A DNA stretch of 64,000 nt from Zantedeschia hybrid cultivar (taxonomy: Eukaryota > Streptophyta > Magnoliopsida > Alismatales > Araceae), in the NCBI GenBank assembly GCA_030544215.1, contig JARZZO010000005.1:80505024-80569023 (forward strand), in the 5' to 3' direction. Below are positions 10,900 through 21,040 of the stretch, in pieces. Position numbers and translations under genes: made by a program. How positions within the stretch are numbered: the first letter of the stretch is position 1; every line of letters starts with the position of its first letter. The notes under the pieces are model-generated. The model saw only the letters and a program-made list of their open reading frames with translations, had not been told where the DNA came from and ran no database searches.

Positions 10900-12400
10900 G
10901 GCAACCCGATCCGAGAGTGGCTCCGGCCATGAGTACCGATCGGGAAGCGGCATGGTTTTCCAAAGTCCGCGGGTCCTTCGATCCGACGAATGGTTTCGGC
11001 CATGTATTTCCGGATCAGGACGCGGCATGGCTTTTCTAAGTCCGCGGGTCCTTCGATCCGACGAATGGTTTCGGCCATGTATTTCCGGATCAGGACGCGG
11101 CATGGCTTTTCTAAGTCCGCGGGTCCTTCGATCCGACGAATGGTTTCGGCCATGTATTTCCGGATCAGGACGCGGCATGGCTCTTCTAAGTCCGCGGGTC
11201 CTTCGATCCGACGAATGGTTTCGGCCATGTATTTCCGGATCAGGACGCAGCATGGTTCTTCTAAGTCCGCAGGTCCTTCGATCCGTCGAATGGTTTCGGC
11301 CATGTATTTCCGGATCAGGACGCGGCATGGTTCTTCTAAGTCCGCGGGTCCTTCGATCCGTCGAATGGTTTCGGCCATGTATTTCCGGATCAGGACGCGG
11401 CATGGCTTTTCTAAGTCCGCGGGTCCTTCGATCTGACGAATGGTTTCGGCCATGTATTTCCGGATCAGGACGCGGCATGGCTTTTCTAAGTCCGCGGGTC
11501 CTTCGATCCGACGAATGGTTTCGGCCATGTATTTCCGGATCAGGACGCGGCATGGTTCTTCTAAGTCCGCGGGTCTTTCGATCCGACGAATGGTTTCAGC
11601 CATGTATTTCCGGATCAGGACGCGGCATGGTTCTTCTAAGTCCGCGGGTCCTTCGATCCGACGAATGGTTTCGGCCATGTATTTCCGGATCAGGACGCGG
11701 CATGGTTCTTCTAAGTCCGCGGGTCCTTCGATCCGACGAATGGTTTCGGCCATGTATTTCCGGATCAGGACGCGGCATGGTTCTTCTAAGTCCGCAGGTC
11801 CTTCGATCCGTCGAATGGTTTCGGCCATGTATTTCTGGATCAGGACGCGGCATGGTTCTTCTAAGTCCGCGGGTCCTTCGATCCGTCGAATGGTTTCGGC
11901 CATGTATTTCCGGATCAGGACGCGGCATGGTTCTTCTAAGTCCACAGGTACCTCGGTCCGGCGAATGGCTTCGGCCATATAATCCGGATCGGGAAGCGGC
12001 ATGGTATTCTCTAAGCCCGCGAATAACCCGTACCGATCGGGAAGCGGCATGGTTCTTCTAAGTCCGCAGGTACCTCGGTCTGGCGAATGGCTTCGGCCAT
12101 ATAATCCGGATCGGGAAGCGGCATGGTATTCTCTAAGCCCGCGAATAACCCATACCGATCGGGAAGCGGCATGGTATTCTCTAAGTCTGTATAAACCGTA
12201 CCGGGAGTGGCTTCGGCCATGCGAACCCATCGGGAAGCGGCATGGTATTCTCTAAGTCCGTATAAACCGTACCGGGAGTGGCTTCGGCCATGCGAACCAT
12301 ATCGGAAGCGGCATGGATTTCTAAGTCTGTATGAGACCAAGCCGGGAGTGGCTTCGGCCACGCAAATCGCGTCAGGAGCAGCAGGATGTCCCTTCGGATC
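10900..12400. repeat. 75-bp minisatellite inside the LTR element
   Basis: A core of about 13 units of exactly 75 bp runs from about 10950 to 11945. For example, 'tggtttcggccatgtatttc' recurs at 10991, 11066, 11141 and so on. Units are nearly identical and share linked variants (gctttt or gttctt after catg; gacgaatgg or gtcgaatgg). Degenerate flanking units at 10900-10950 and 11950-12400 have shorter periods. Because 75 is a multiple of three and the unit lacks stops, long frames stay open on both strands and encode only a 25-residue repeat. I do not call these genes. Each unit can fold: ccgcgggtccttcgatccg pairs with cggatcaggacgcgg apart from two small bulges. Confidence 0.93.
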
Positions 12401-12687
12401 ATATGAACCACGTTAGTGAAGACCTCGGCCGTATATACTATCTGTGGCGATATTTTGTTAACTTTCTATCCGAACCTACAATAGGTCTCGGCCTTGCGAG
12501 CTATAGCTGACAGACGACAGGATCTCGGATTTCTGAAAAACCAGATTCGGACGATCATACATAAAACATCAAGGTAAAGCCAGAAACACTTCCTGTATTC
12601 ACAAAAAGGGGAAGTACAAAACCGGCCATCCACCTGGCCGTAGGCTTACAAAAGAAGAAAAACAAAAACCGGGGCAAGCCCCCCATA

Positions 12688-15151
12688 TCAGTTCTCGACA
12701 ACCCCCTCCACTTCAACTGGGTTTTGGCCAGGAGAGGGAGAGGGGGAATCGACGATCTGCACGTCCTCAGGCGGGGCGGCTTCGACAGGGGCCTCCTCGA
12801 CCGGGGCGACCTCGTCACCTTCCGCCGAGGCCGGGGCCCTCTCGGCCGTAAGCCCCTTCCACCAGGACAGGAGCTCTGCGCCTTCCTCGTCCGTCGGTAG
12901 CATGATCCCGGTCAAGTCCACGTTCGGACAGACCTTCTGGGCGGCAGCCAGCCCGATGTCGAAGACCGAGGAGGCCGCTAGAAGCTGGGCCTGGATTATC
13001 TCCTCGGCATAGTCCGGGCCGGCCTTATAATCGGCCACGGCCGAATCCACTGCCTCTTCCAGCTCCTGCTTCAAGGCCGACATCTCCTCGGCATGACGGC
13101 GATTCTCCGAAGCCCGCCGGGCGTCCTTGTCCTGAATATGGGCCTTAAAGGCCCGGTTCTCAGCCTGGGCCGCGGCAAGCTCCCGCTCGGCCCTCATCTT
13201 GGCCTCGGTAGAAGCGCGGGCCTCTGCGGCCCTCTCCCCCAACTGTGCCCGCATCCGGGCATTCGTGGCTACAAGCCTGTCAACCATGGGCTCGATATTA
13301 GGCGTCGCCGAAGGGCCCTCACCCGAACCTGCCAAGGCTGACGCCCTCTCGGCTTCCAAAAGCTTGTTCCGAAGCAGCTCCTGATGGTGAATCAGAACGC
13401 TGCCCGTAACCGCAGCCTGCAGACCGAAAGCAGGTAAGGATCAGCAAAAATTGAAGTAAGCTAAGGAAAGCTAGATTGAAGCATGCTCAGAAGCTTCTTG
13501 CCTGGACCGCCAATCGGGCGCTGATTGCCGCCAGATCGGTGACCGAGTGATCCTTCAGCTCCACGAAGGCCGAAGGGAGAGTGAGGCTCCGGAGCAGACG
13601 GAGGCACGTCTGCGAATCCTCCATGCTCTCATCTATGTAGATCCCCGGCTCGGGGACCCACAATTCGCGCTCCTGCGCGCGAGGCGCCTGCGACCCAGCG
13701 CCTTCATACTCTGCCCCCGCCATCGCGGCCGGAGGAGAATCGCCCCTCGGCGCCTCGGGGGACGCCAGCCTTGCGGCCCTTCGGGCCCCGGCGGTTCTCC
13801 TAACCAACGGGGCGGGCTCTGCCTCTTCGGGCTCCTCCGTCCGGGGCCGCTTCGACAATCGGCCGCCCCTTCGGGCGGCAGACTTGGTCTTTCGCTCCCT
13901 CTCGAGAGCGGCGGCGGCGGCACGGCCCTCGGAGGAGGCCGCAGTCATCGGAGCCCCGGCCCGGGCCCTCGGAGCCACTGTGCCTCGTCCAGACCCGCCT
14001 GCCGCCTGCGGGGGTGAAGGCTGACCTCGGCCGCGTTGTTGGGCAATCCGGTTCAGGAGGCCCTCGATCCCAGACATCGCTGCAAACAAGAGAAGAAGTG
14101 TTAGAAACGAATAACGCAACAGCTGCAAACTGAAAACCGACTTACCCTCGGCCGAAGCTTCAGCAACCTCGTCAGCCGGAGGAGCTTCGGCCGGAGGAGC
14201 GGCCTCATCGCTTCCTTTGCTGTCCTACGGAGCCTCCCCGGGAGGGAGGTAGGGGAAGGCCCGCTCCGGATCGAACCGAGGATCCGGCCATACCCCGGCA
14301 TCCACAAATAACTCCGCCTTGCTAAGGAGCCCCCAGATGTTGTACGGAGCCATGGCCTCGATGTGGCCCACTAGGGTGCTCTGGGTGGAAGTCAGACCGG
14401 GAGGATCGGAAAGGCCCGCGGCCAGCGGCGCCCATTCGGTAAGGAAGGGCCACACGCTCTTCTCGTTCTCCGGCAAAGAAATGAGGATAAATTTTCTCTT
14501 CCAGCCATGGATGGACGAGGGCTTCCCGGAAAAGATGCTTCGGCCGATACGAGGGACGAAGCAGTACCATTCGGATCTCCCCTGCCTTTAGATTTTGAAA
14601 AGGTAGCGGAAGACGTTGATGGAAGGGACAGTCCGTATACGGGAAAGCACAGCTAAAAAGCCATAAACTGTGCGCCAAGAATTGGGAAAGAATTGGGACG
14701 GGGCCAGCCCGTAGAAACAAAGGAGGTTAATGACGAAGGTGGGGAGAGGAAGACGAAAGCCCGCCTGGAAGCTCTCTTCGTAGATAGAAAAGGTACCCGG
14801 GCGGGGAGTATTGGCCCTAGTGTTGGAACCAGGCCGATAGGGGATCATCCATGAAGGAAGCTGAAAGTAAGAAGCGATGTAGCTAACCGCTTCATCCGAG
14901 AGGGCGCAGGTTGCCTCCGAAGCAGTCTCAGGACGACGACGTCCCGAGGTGGAAGCCTGGCCCGGGGTTTGAACCTCCTCGGACCCCTCGGCCTCGGAGG
15001 CCTCGGCCCCGGAGACCTCGGGCTCTCCGGACATTGCAGAGGCGAGGGAGTCCAGAGCAAGGGGAGATGACACAGATGACTTGGGGGAATGAGACGGAGT
15101 ATACTCCTCGTCCGAAGGGGTAATCTCGCTCGAAGAAGAGCTGCGGACCAT
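12688..15151 (-). pseudogene. Antisense gene of the LTR element ('putative gypsy-type transposon' protein)
   Basis: Three exons on the minus strand join in phase: 15151-14146, 14079-13502 and 13416-12688 (770 codons plus stop). The first half has an acidic, serine-rich N-terminus, then a globular domain with 'FQLPSWMIPYRPG', 'LPLPTFVINLLCFYGLAPSQ' and 'NSWRTVYGFLAVL'. This is the signature of the plant family annotated as 'putative gypsy type transposon' or Transposase_28, of unknown function. Exon 2 is disordered and basic (Arg, Pro, Ala, with 'GGRLSKRPR'). Exon 3 is a long coiled coil followed by an acidic tail. Intron 1 is GT-AG, and intron 2 reads CAG|GCAAGA, a GC-AG type. Two in-frame stops break exon 1: TAA at 14588-14590 and TAG at 14225-14227, each one substitution from a sense codon. 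A TATA box lies 263 bp upstream. Known Tat elements carry such antisense ORFs near the 3' LTR, and the position fits. Confidence 0.78.
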
Positions 15152-15413
15152 AGGGTCGCGAAGATGGAGAAAGGAGATCGAGGCTTACTCTCAAAACGGA
15201 AAAGATCTCTCCTGGATCAAGCACAGCCTCTCGAGCCACCCAACTCCACCAGCAAGCGCTCCGAGAGATGGAGATCTTCCCGCAATGGCCAGCAGGCTCG
15301 GACGACGCCTTCAGAGAGCTAGCCTTTCGCCGGAGAGGAGGAAGAACTCGGGGGATCGCAGAGCAACGCAGGCACAGGAGCAAGAAGACGAACAGTGCTC
15401 TGCGAGGGGCTCC

Positions 15414-15421
15414 TATTTATA
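15414..15421 (-). promoter_or_regulatory. TATA box of the antisense gene
   Basis: On the minus strand the sequence reads TATAAATA in a GC-rich context, 263 bp upstream of the first ATG (15151) of the antisense gene. It is the only such motif I see between that gene and the 3' LTR. Inference: the antisense gene has its own promoter, separate from the LTR promoter. Confidence 0.6.
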
Positions 15422-16011
15422 GGCTCCGTTCGAAACCCCGCCCGCCGAGGCGGACGGCCGAGATCGTCCCCGTCGTCTCGTCGCTTCTCTCGGATGCCTG
15501 CCACGTGTACCGTCCTTCGGCAATGATAACGGACGGACTCCGGGACTTGAACCAGAACGATCAACGGCCGAAAGCGCTCCGACCCTTCGGTTGGCTACTC
15601 GGATGACCGCCACGTGTCCCGATCCGCGTGCCGGAGAAGGGAGCGGCGGCAATCCGAGCAGGACCTCGGGCAGAGGGCCGAGGTGATCCGCGACCCACGA
15701 GCGGTCAGGATCTTTTTGTGTTTTCTATGGAGCGGCCGGATGCGTGACGCGTGTCCCGTGCTTCTTCGCGAAGCGACGCCCGTCCCGTCCATTTAATGAA
15801 GTCTGACGCGAGTCAGAGGGCTCGGCCCTTCGCTCTCAGAGGCAAAGGCCTTCGTCGCCATCCTGAATGAAGACGAAGCAGCTACTTAACCTCGGCCGAC
15901 CGAGGGCACCCTCTTTTCAAAAAGAACAGAAAGCTTCGGGTAAAGCACCTATTACGCTATTCCCCAACCAGCTTCGGGCTATACTCTCGCCATCTCAGAA
16001 CTGAGGAAGAC

Positions 16012-16023
16012 AAGAGTGGGGGG
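16012..16023 (+). promoter_or_regulatory. Polypurine tract
   Basis: The all-purine run aagagtgggggg ends five bases (ctatg) before the 3' LTR, the normal position for the plus-strand primer of an LTR retrotransposon. Confidence 0.85.
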
Positions 16024-16028
16024 CTATG

Positions 16029-16862
16029 TGATGAGGCAGAATCCGATTCGGCCCATTAAGACAAGCCCAAACCCAGTTCAGCCCAGCAGCAGCAGTACAA
16101 GGCCCTCAGGGAGCCTTCGGCCCATCTTCGGCCCAACAGGCTTCAGCCCATCAGCGGCCCATCAGCCTACGGCCCGGGAGCAGCCTGGCAGCCCTAGGCC
16201 CAGCAGGCTTCGGCCCATCAGCGGCCCAACCCCCTTCGGCCCGATAGCCGAGTCCGGCCCACTCTGGTGGAGGACTAGGCACTATGGCGGTTTACCAGTA
16301 AGCCCGGACATAGTCCTATATCGGCTGTCACCGTTAACCATCCTCTATCCTCTGCTATAAATACACCGCTATTTATTGCCAAAGGTATGCAATTTCTATG
16401 CCTCCGAGACCCTCAAGGACTATAGTCCAAAAAGCATTAAAGCTACTCTTTGTCTTCTGAATCGAATATTCTTCAGAAGCTAACTTGACCGTCGGAGGAG
16501 GTTCTCGAGGGCCGAACCCCGGGACTCCTGCTGACCGGTTTTCTTCTTCTTTCCCTCATGCAGGGGCTCGGTTCGAATCGTCGCCGACCTCCCCGAGTCG
16601 GTATCGGCCGCCGACCTCGGACTTCTCCCACCGGTCTCGACGCCGTGCGCCGGCTGCATCCCCGACCGAAGGAGTTTCGGCCCCGCCTTCCGAAGACAAG
16701 CCAACATCTGACCGAGCCACCCTCGGCCTCGGACCTTCGGCTTCGTCTCTGCTTCCATCGCCTTCCGGATCCCCGTCGGGCCTCTTGCACCGATCCGACC
16801 CAGCTCCGGATCCATAAAGATTCCAGCCTCGGAATCCGGTCGTGATAGCTTCGGCTACATCA
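16029..16862 (+). repeat. 3' LTR
   Basis: 834 bp, about 97% identical to the 5' LTR by hand count, with a TATA box at 16356-16363 and end CATCA. The main length difference is a 4-bp indel near 16816. Confidence 0.95.
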
Positions 16863-17342
16863 TATATCATAAGATTCACATGAAAATTATTTTTAACACC
16901 AAAATGCTTATGCATGCTAGACTTCTCCTTTCTAATTACCTTGAACAGTCTTGCTAAAGATTTTAATCGGTTTCCACCCGTCGGAAAACTGTATTTATAT
17001 ATCAATATAAACGCTTTCTAGTTCTTTTCTGCATTTTAGCTAAGAGTATAACTCCGTTTTTTGGTCAATTGAAAGGGAGAATAGAACTTAAATTAATGAA
17101 ATTGTTTGACGTAGCTAGAAAGAAATTGATCAGTAGATATGCGCAGGAAGCAAAGATATCAAATTACTTCGTTGGTCTAGCTAGCTTTATGCATACACAT
17201 TTGATATTTCCACACACAAGACACAGCAAACATATATTTATTCCACACGCTATGTAGCAAGATGTGATCTAGAGATAACCGTGCATCCTAGTACGTGCAT
17301 GGGCGGGTGCATGGAAGCAGTAGCACACTTTCTGGTTACAGT
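16863..17342. other. 3' flank of glycine-rich gene A
   Basis: No gene. It matches copy B 28467-29042, apart from a short segment around 28700-28770 that is missing here. It carries the 3' UTR and downstream region of the glycine-rich protein gene. Confidence 0.6.
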
Positions 17343-18668
17343 CTAGAATCCACCTCCACCCCCTCCACCTCCACCACCGCCCCCGAAGCCTCCACCAGCT
17401 CCACTGCCATGGCCGTAGCCACCGCCCGCACCGCCGCTTCCGAAGCCTCCGCCAGCTCCGCCACCATGGCCAAATCCGCCTCCTGCACCACCACCTCCAA
17501 AACCTCCGCCTCCACCCTTCCCCCCACCGAAGCCGCCGCCAGCTCCGCTTCCACCACCACCGAGCCCTCCACCAAATCCACCACCTATTCCACCGCCTCC
17601 TCCATATCCTCCACCAGCACCACCACCGATCCCTCCACCACCGCCCTTACCTCCTCCAAAGCCGCCACCAGCGCCCCCTCCGCTACCGATCCCACCACCT
17701 CCTCCAGCTCCACCGCCTATGCCTCCACCGCCACCTTTGCCACCTCCAAAACCGCCACCAGCTCCGCCTCCATTTCCGACTCCACCACCTGTTCCTCCAC
17801 CAGCACCACCTCCACCACCTGTTCCTCCACCAGCACCACCTCCACCGCCAGCTCCACCACCTATTCCTCCCCCAGTACCGCCTCCACTGCCGGCTCCACC
17901 ACCTATTCCTCCACCGCCAGCACTGCCTCCACTGCCAGCTCCGCCGCCTATTCCTCCACCGGCACCACCTCCACCGCCGGGTCCGCCACCTATTCCTCCC
18001 CCAGCACCGCCTCCACTGCCAGCTCCGCCACCTATTCCTCCGCCGGCACCGCCTCCAGTACCTACTCCTCCACCGGCACCACCACCACCTCCGGCTTCAC
18101 CACCTATGTCTCCGCCACCCCCTTTGCCTCCTCCAAAACCACCACCAGCACCACCTCCGCCACCACCTATTCCCCCGCCTCCGCCTTTGCCTACTCCAAA
18201 ACCACCACCAGCACCACCTCCGGAACCGCCACCAATGCCGCCTCCACCGGAACCTCCGCCTAGCCCTCCGCCGCCACCTTTCCCTCCTCCAAAACCACCG
18301 CCGCCAGTGCCCCCAGCACCTCCACTGCCTCCACCAAAACCACCGCCTTGGCCACCACCATGACCAAATCCTCCGCCAGCCCCTCCCCCAGAACCTCCTC
18401 CGTGTCCAAACCCGCCACCAGCTCCACCTCCCAAACCTACACCACCACCGCCCCCACCTCCGAGGCCCCCACCACCACCTCCACCTAGTCCACCGCCACC
18501 CTTCCCAAACCCTCCTCCAACACCAGATCCGCCACCACCACCTCCACCAAAGCCCCCGCCCAGAACCACATCCTCCTCTAGACGCCGGCCGTCAGCGATG
18601 CCGACGATCAGCACGGGCGCCACCAGCATCACACCCAACAGCACCAGAGGGTTCACCATCTTCCCCAT
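17343..18668 (-). CDS. Secreted glycine-rich cell-wall-type protein, copy A
   Basis: One exon, 441 residues. Residues 1 to about 27 form a clear signal peptide (MGKMVNPLVLLGVMLVAPVL, then VGIADG). A short charged stretch, GRRLEED, follows, and the rest is almost pure glycine broken by A, I, F, K, H, S and V in units such as GGGAGGG, GGGIGGG, GGGKGGGG and GGGFGHGGG. This matches plant glycine-rich structural proteins secreted to the cell wall. No oleosin, RNA-recognition or zinc-knuckle domain is present. A TATA box lies 82 bp upstream of the ATG. The plus strand of the same DNA is open as a proline-rich frame, which is the complement of GGN codons. The protein is 42 residues shorter than copy B through loss or gain of repeat units. 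Confidence 0.88.
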   Translation of the reverse strand: MGKMVNPLVLLGVMLVAPVLIVGIADGRRLEEDVVLGGGFGGGGGGGSGVGGGFGKGGGGLGGGGGGGLGGGGGGGVGLGGGAGGGFGHGGGSGGGAGGGFGHGGGQGGGFGGGSGGAGGTGGGGFGGGKGGGGGLGGGSGGGGIGGGSGGGAGGGFGVGKGGGGGIGGGGGGAGGGFGGGKGGGGDIGGEAGGGGGAGGGVGTGGGAGGGIGGGAGSGGGAGGGIGGGPGGGGGAGGGIGGGAGSGGSAGGGGIGGGAGSGGGTGGGIGGGAGGGGGAGGGTGGGGGAGGGTGGGVGNGGGAGGGFGGGKGGGGGIGGGAGGGGGIGSGGGAGGGFGGGKGGGGGIGGGAGGGYGGGGGIGGGFGGGLGGGGSGAGGGFGGGKGGGGGFGGGGAGGGFGHGGGAGGGFGSGGAGGGYGHGSGAGGGFGGGGGGGGGGGGF

Positions 18669-18749
18669 CCTAATTTACGCAGGAGAAGAAGAGATCGAAG
18701 GGAAGTGGAAAGAGCTGCTTGTGTGGTGGAGTGTTGGACGAGTGTGGCC

Positions 18750-18757
18750 TATTTATA
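18750..18757 (-). promoter_or_regulatory. TATA box of glycine-rich gene A
   Basis: TATAAATA on the minus strand, 82 bp before the start codon, in a block conserved with copy B (30579-30586). Confidence 0.8.
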
Positions 18758-19737
18758 GAATTCTAGGCAAATACTTCCACTTGGATTTCACGTACGAACC
18801 CACCTGCGGGCTTTGCCACTGCACTACTCTCTCTCTCTCTCTCCGTGTCTGTGAATCCTTCCAGATGGAGTTCGTCTGCGCCATAGCCATGCCTGGCCTA
18901 TAAGAGGACGCCACACCCCCTATATAGCGACATTGCGATAGTAAAATACGATTGCCGACACGACCCTACTCAAACCCTTTCTTTCTATAGTCTCTCACGC
19001 GCTCAACACAAAATTCTTAACTCTTCTAACTTGAACGTGGGTAATAAATCTAAAATAAGAACTAACTATGAGTCAAATTAGAGTAGACTAATAATTAAAT
19101 TAGAGTAGATTATCTTAGGGCAAGGAAGACAGGAGTCTCACGGTAATTAATCGTGCTGAGATAATGGCGTGGGTCTCAACAATAAGATGCAGCTAGCCTT
19201 TCCTCCGCCCGTTATATAGAACGTGATTTTTCAGACCTTTTCTTTGAATTTTTGTATGTCTTTAGACGTATGCGACAGGCGATGTATTCGTATTTTTTTA
19301 TTTTTCATGGACAAATGATTTATTTATCTTCCTTTTTGTACATCTAAGAACACAAAAAGACCTAAGAAAAGATATTCATAAGATATCATTCCCCCTTGCC
19401 CTAGTACCCCCCATTCTCCATTTCTCTCTGCTATCAAGAACAAGATCTTCTGGATTTTGTTTTTCGGACTTTTGTGTGCTTCTAAACACTTAGATGAGAT
19501 GTATTTTGTACACTCCTATCTTTTCATAAGAAAATGACTTGTTAACCTTCATCCTCATATATCCTGGGACACAAAAGATTTAGAAAAAGAGCTCCAGAGG
19601 ATCCCGTATGCCTCCACCACATATGCAGATAAACGACAGATGGATAATAACTGTAGCAAAGTGAATCGACGTCTCACGATTGATGATTGTGGAGTCTCCT
19701 GCCTCCATGTGGCAATTCACTTCAACCGTAGAAAATA

Positions 19738-19908
19738 GGAGGAAATGAGATCATCTCATTACATGTTTGGATTTGAGTTCAGTAGTACTGTGAGGGGAAA
19801 GATCTAAGTATTTGTCAACTTTTGAGAACATATGATAGATTTTTTGTAATACTGCTGACTCCGATCTTAACGTGTGTACTTAGAGGATCTCCTCTCAAAT
19901 AGGAGAGG
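19738..19908. mobile_element. MITE with GATCTCC/GGATCTT-type arms (copy A)
   Basis: The right arm 'gactccgatcttaacgtgtg' plus 'agaggatctcctctcaaat' and a diverged left arm around 19745-19790 belong to the same family as 35890-36095. Copy B keeps only the right arm (about 31573-31632). No coding capacity. Ends are approximate. Confidence 0.5.
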
Positions 19909-20795
19909 CATGTGAGCACAGCAGATTATGTATGGCTGAGAAGAACATGAAAGTCTACGACATCTGCCGTCCTTGGGGACTCTCTTGCCTGACGGTGCCG
20001 AATTGCCTCATAAATGCCTTCATCCGTGTCTTCTCAACCACCCAACTATGAATTCTGATCTCCTGCTATTTACGCCCATACCTCTCTGCCTACGTGCATG
20101 GATGTACAGGACTTATCTTGTGTAAACGGGCACACTCAGTTTCCATGACGAGCTGTACCACACAATCTCTCCGCATGGAATCACTGTCCGACTCCGACCG
20201 CTTAAGAATAAAAAGCATTTGTCGGTGATCCAGATTTGAGTGTTGGATCTTAATTATCCCATTATTAATCTTGCATATATGTGTATGAGTTCAGTCAAGT
20301 AGAGCCCGCGATTAATCGTGCTAAAGAACTTGCAAGATCAATAGTTCCTTAACTTTGTTTAACTTTACAATAGTCGTCCACCACTGGGTGGTTGAGATGC
20401 AGCATCATCTAGTAAGTTCGAAGTGTGGGCAAATCAAAGGTGGCCACATGCCGCGTGAGCTAGGTTGTATCTTACGTGTGCTTTCGTTAGGTACGTAGAA
20501 GTGTGATTCTTGTAGATGACTCAATGATCGACTGAGAAGAATAACAGGGGCTAACTGCGACGAACACAGATTTAATTTTGAAAAAGTTAATTTGTTTGGG
20601 TGGCAGAAGAGACTTGTTTTGTCAATTCGCAATCAAATTTACCAGCTCAAAGAAGGACACCTTGCCTCTCAAATTAAGCCGATGTGAGGACATTTAACAA
20701 CCAAGGGTAACAAGAAAAAAGCATTGTGGACTGTAAGGCTTAATTCATGACCTTGGTTTAAAAGATCCATTCAGAGTCATGAACGTGGGTTAGGG

Positions 20796-20823
20796 GCATG
20801 CAGCATGCAGCATGCAGCATGCT
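20796..20823. repeat. Four tandem GCATGCA heptamers
   Basis: gcatgca occurs at 20796, 20803 and 20810, with gcatgct at 20817. Each junction contains CATGCA, the core of the plant RY motif bound by B3 transcription factors. Copy B has a single gcatgca at the matching place (near 32571). The distance to the glycine-rich gene start is about 2.1 kb, so a regulatory role is only a possibility. Confidence 0.85.
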
Positions 20824-20865
20824 CATTTTTCTGAGGACTAAACTCCTAAATTTAACATGTTCAAA

Positions 20866-21040
20866 GAGTTGAAATCTTCTACGTCCCTCGACGGACTGCA
20901 GAGGATCAGTAAAGAGAGGGGAGAAGGGCCAAAATTTTGAAATCACGGAAACACGAGTAAAGTGAGTTTTGACAATTTTTCACTCTCCTCTTTTTACGGA
21001 CCCTCTATGATCCGCCGAGAGACGTAGAAGATCTCAGTTC
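20866..21040. mobile_element. Mutator-like MITE (copy A only)
   Basis: Terminal inverted repeats of about 38 bp: 'gagttgaaatcttctacgtc' at the left end pairs with the complement of the right end, 'gaactgagatcttctacgtc', and the match continues inward. The flanking 9-mers atgttcaaa (20857-20865) and acattcaaa (21041-21049) differ by two transitions, consistent with an old 9-bp target duplication, which is the Mutator length. 175 bp, no frame. Confidence 0.65.

Larger units (their letters stand above)
9015..16862 (+). mobile_element. Complete non-autonomous Tat-like LTR retrotransposon
   Basis: Direct terminal repeats at 9015-9852 and 16029-16862 both run TGATG...CATCA and are flanked by the 5-bp duplication TATAT (9010-9014 and 16863-16867). 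A primer-binding site starts at 9855 and a polypurine tract lies at 16012-16023. The 6.2 kb interior contains a reduced gag-like ORF, a 75-bp minisatellite and an antisense spliced gene. I find no protease, reverse transcriptase, RNase H or integrase motif. The antisense gene and the CX2HX4HX4C gag motif point to the Tat side of the Ty3/Gypsy family. Lacking pol, the element must have been mobilised by a related autonomous element. By hand count the LTRs differ by about 26 substitutions, mostly transitions, plus one small indel (about 3%), so it is fairly young. Copy B of the duplication shows the empty site. Confidence 0.92.

Noticed and set aside
10867..12230. Long 25-residue-repeat frames on both strands of the minisatellite
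   Set aside because: A 75-bp unit without stops stays open in several frames at once. Frames on both strands are equally long, none has a recognisable domain, and none continues into flanking coding sequence.
10900..12400. CRISPR-like array
   Set aside because: Units are directly abutting with no unique spacers, and the DNA is a plant retrotransposon. This is a minisatellite.
17295..18263. Ser/Thr-rich plus-strand frame opposite glycine-rich gene A (similar at 29121-30002)
   Set aside because: Another frame of the same CCACC-type repeats. Composition is fully explained by the repeat and no domain is present.
17719..18363. Proline-rich plus-strand frames opposite both glycine-rich genes (also 29431-30078)
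   Set aside because: CCN codons are simply the complement of GGN codons. There is no signal peptide, no upstream promoter on that strand, and the frames start and stop inside the repeats. The minus-strand frames have signal peptides and TATA boxes.
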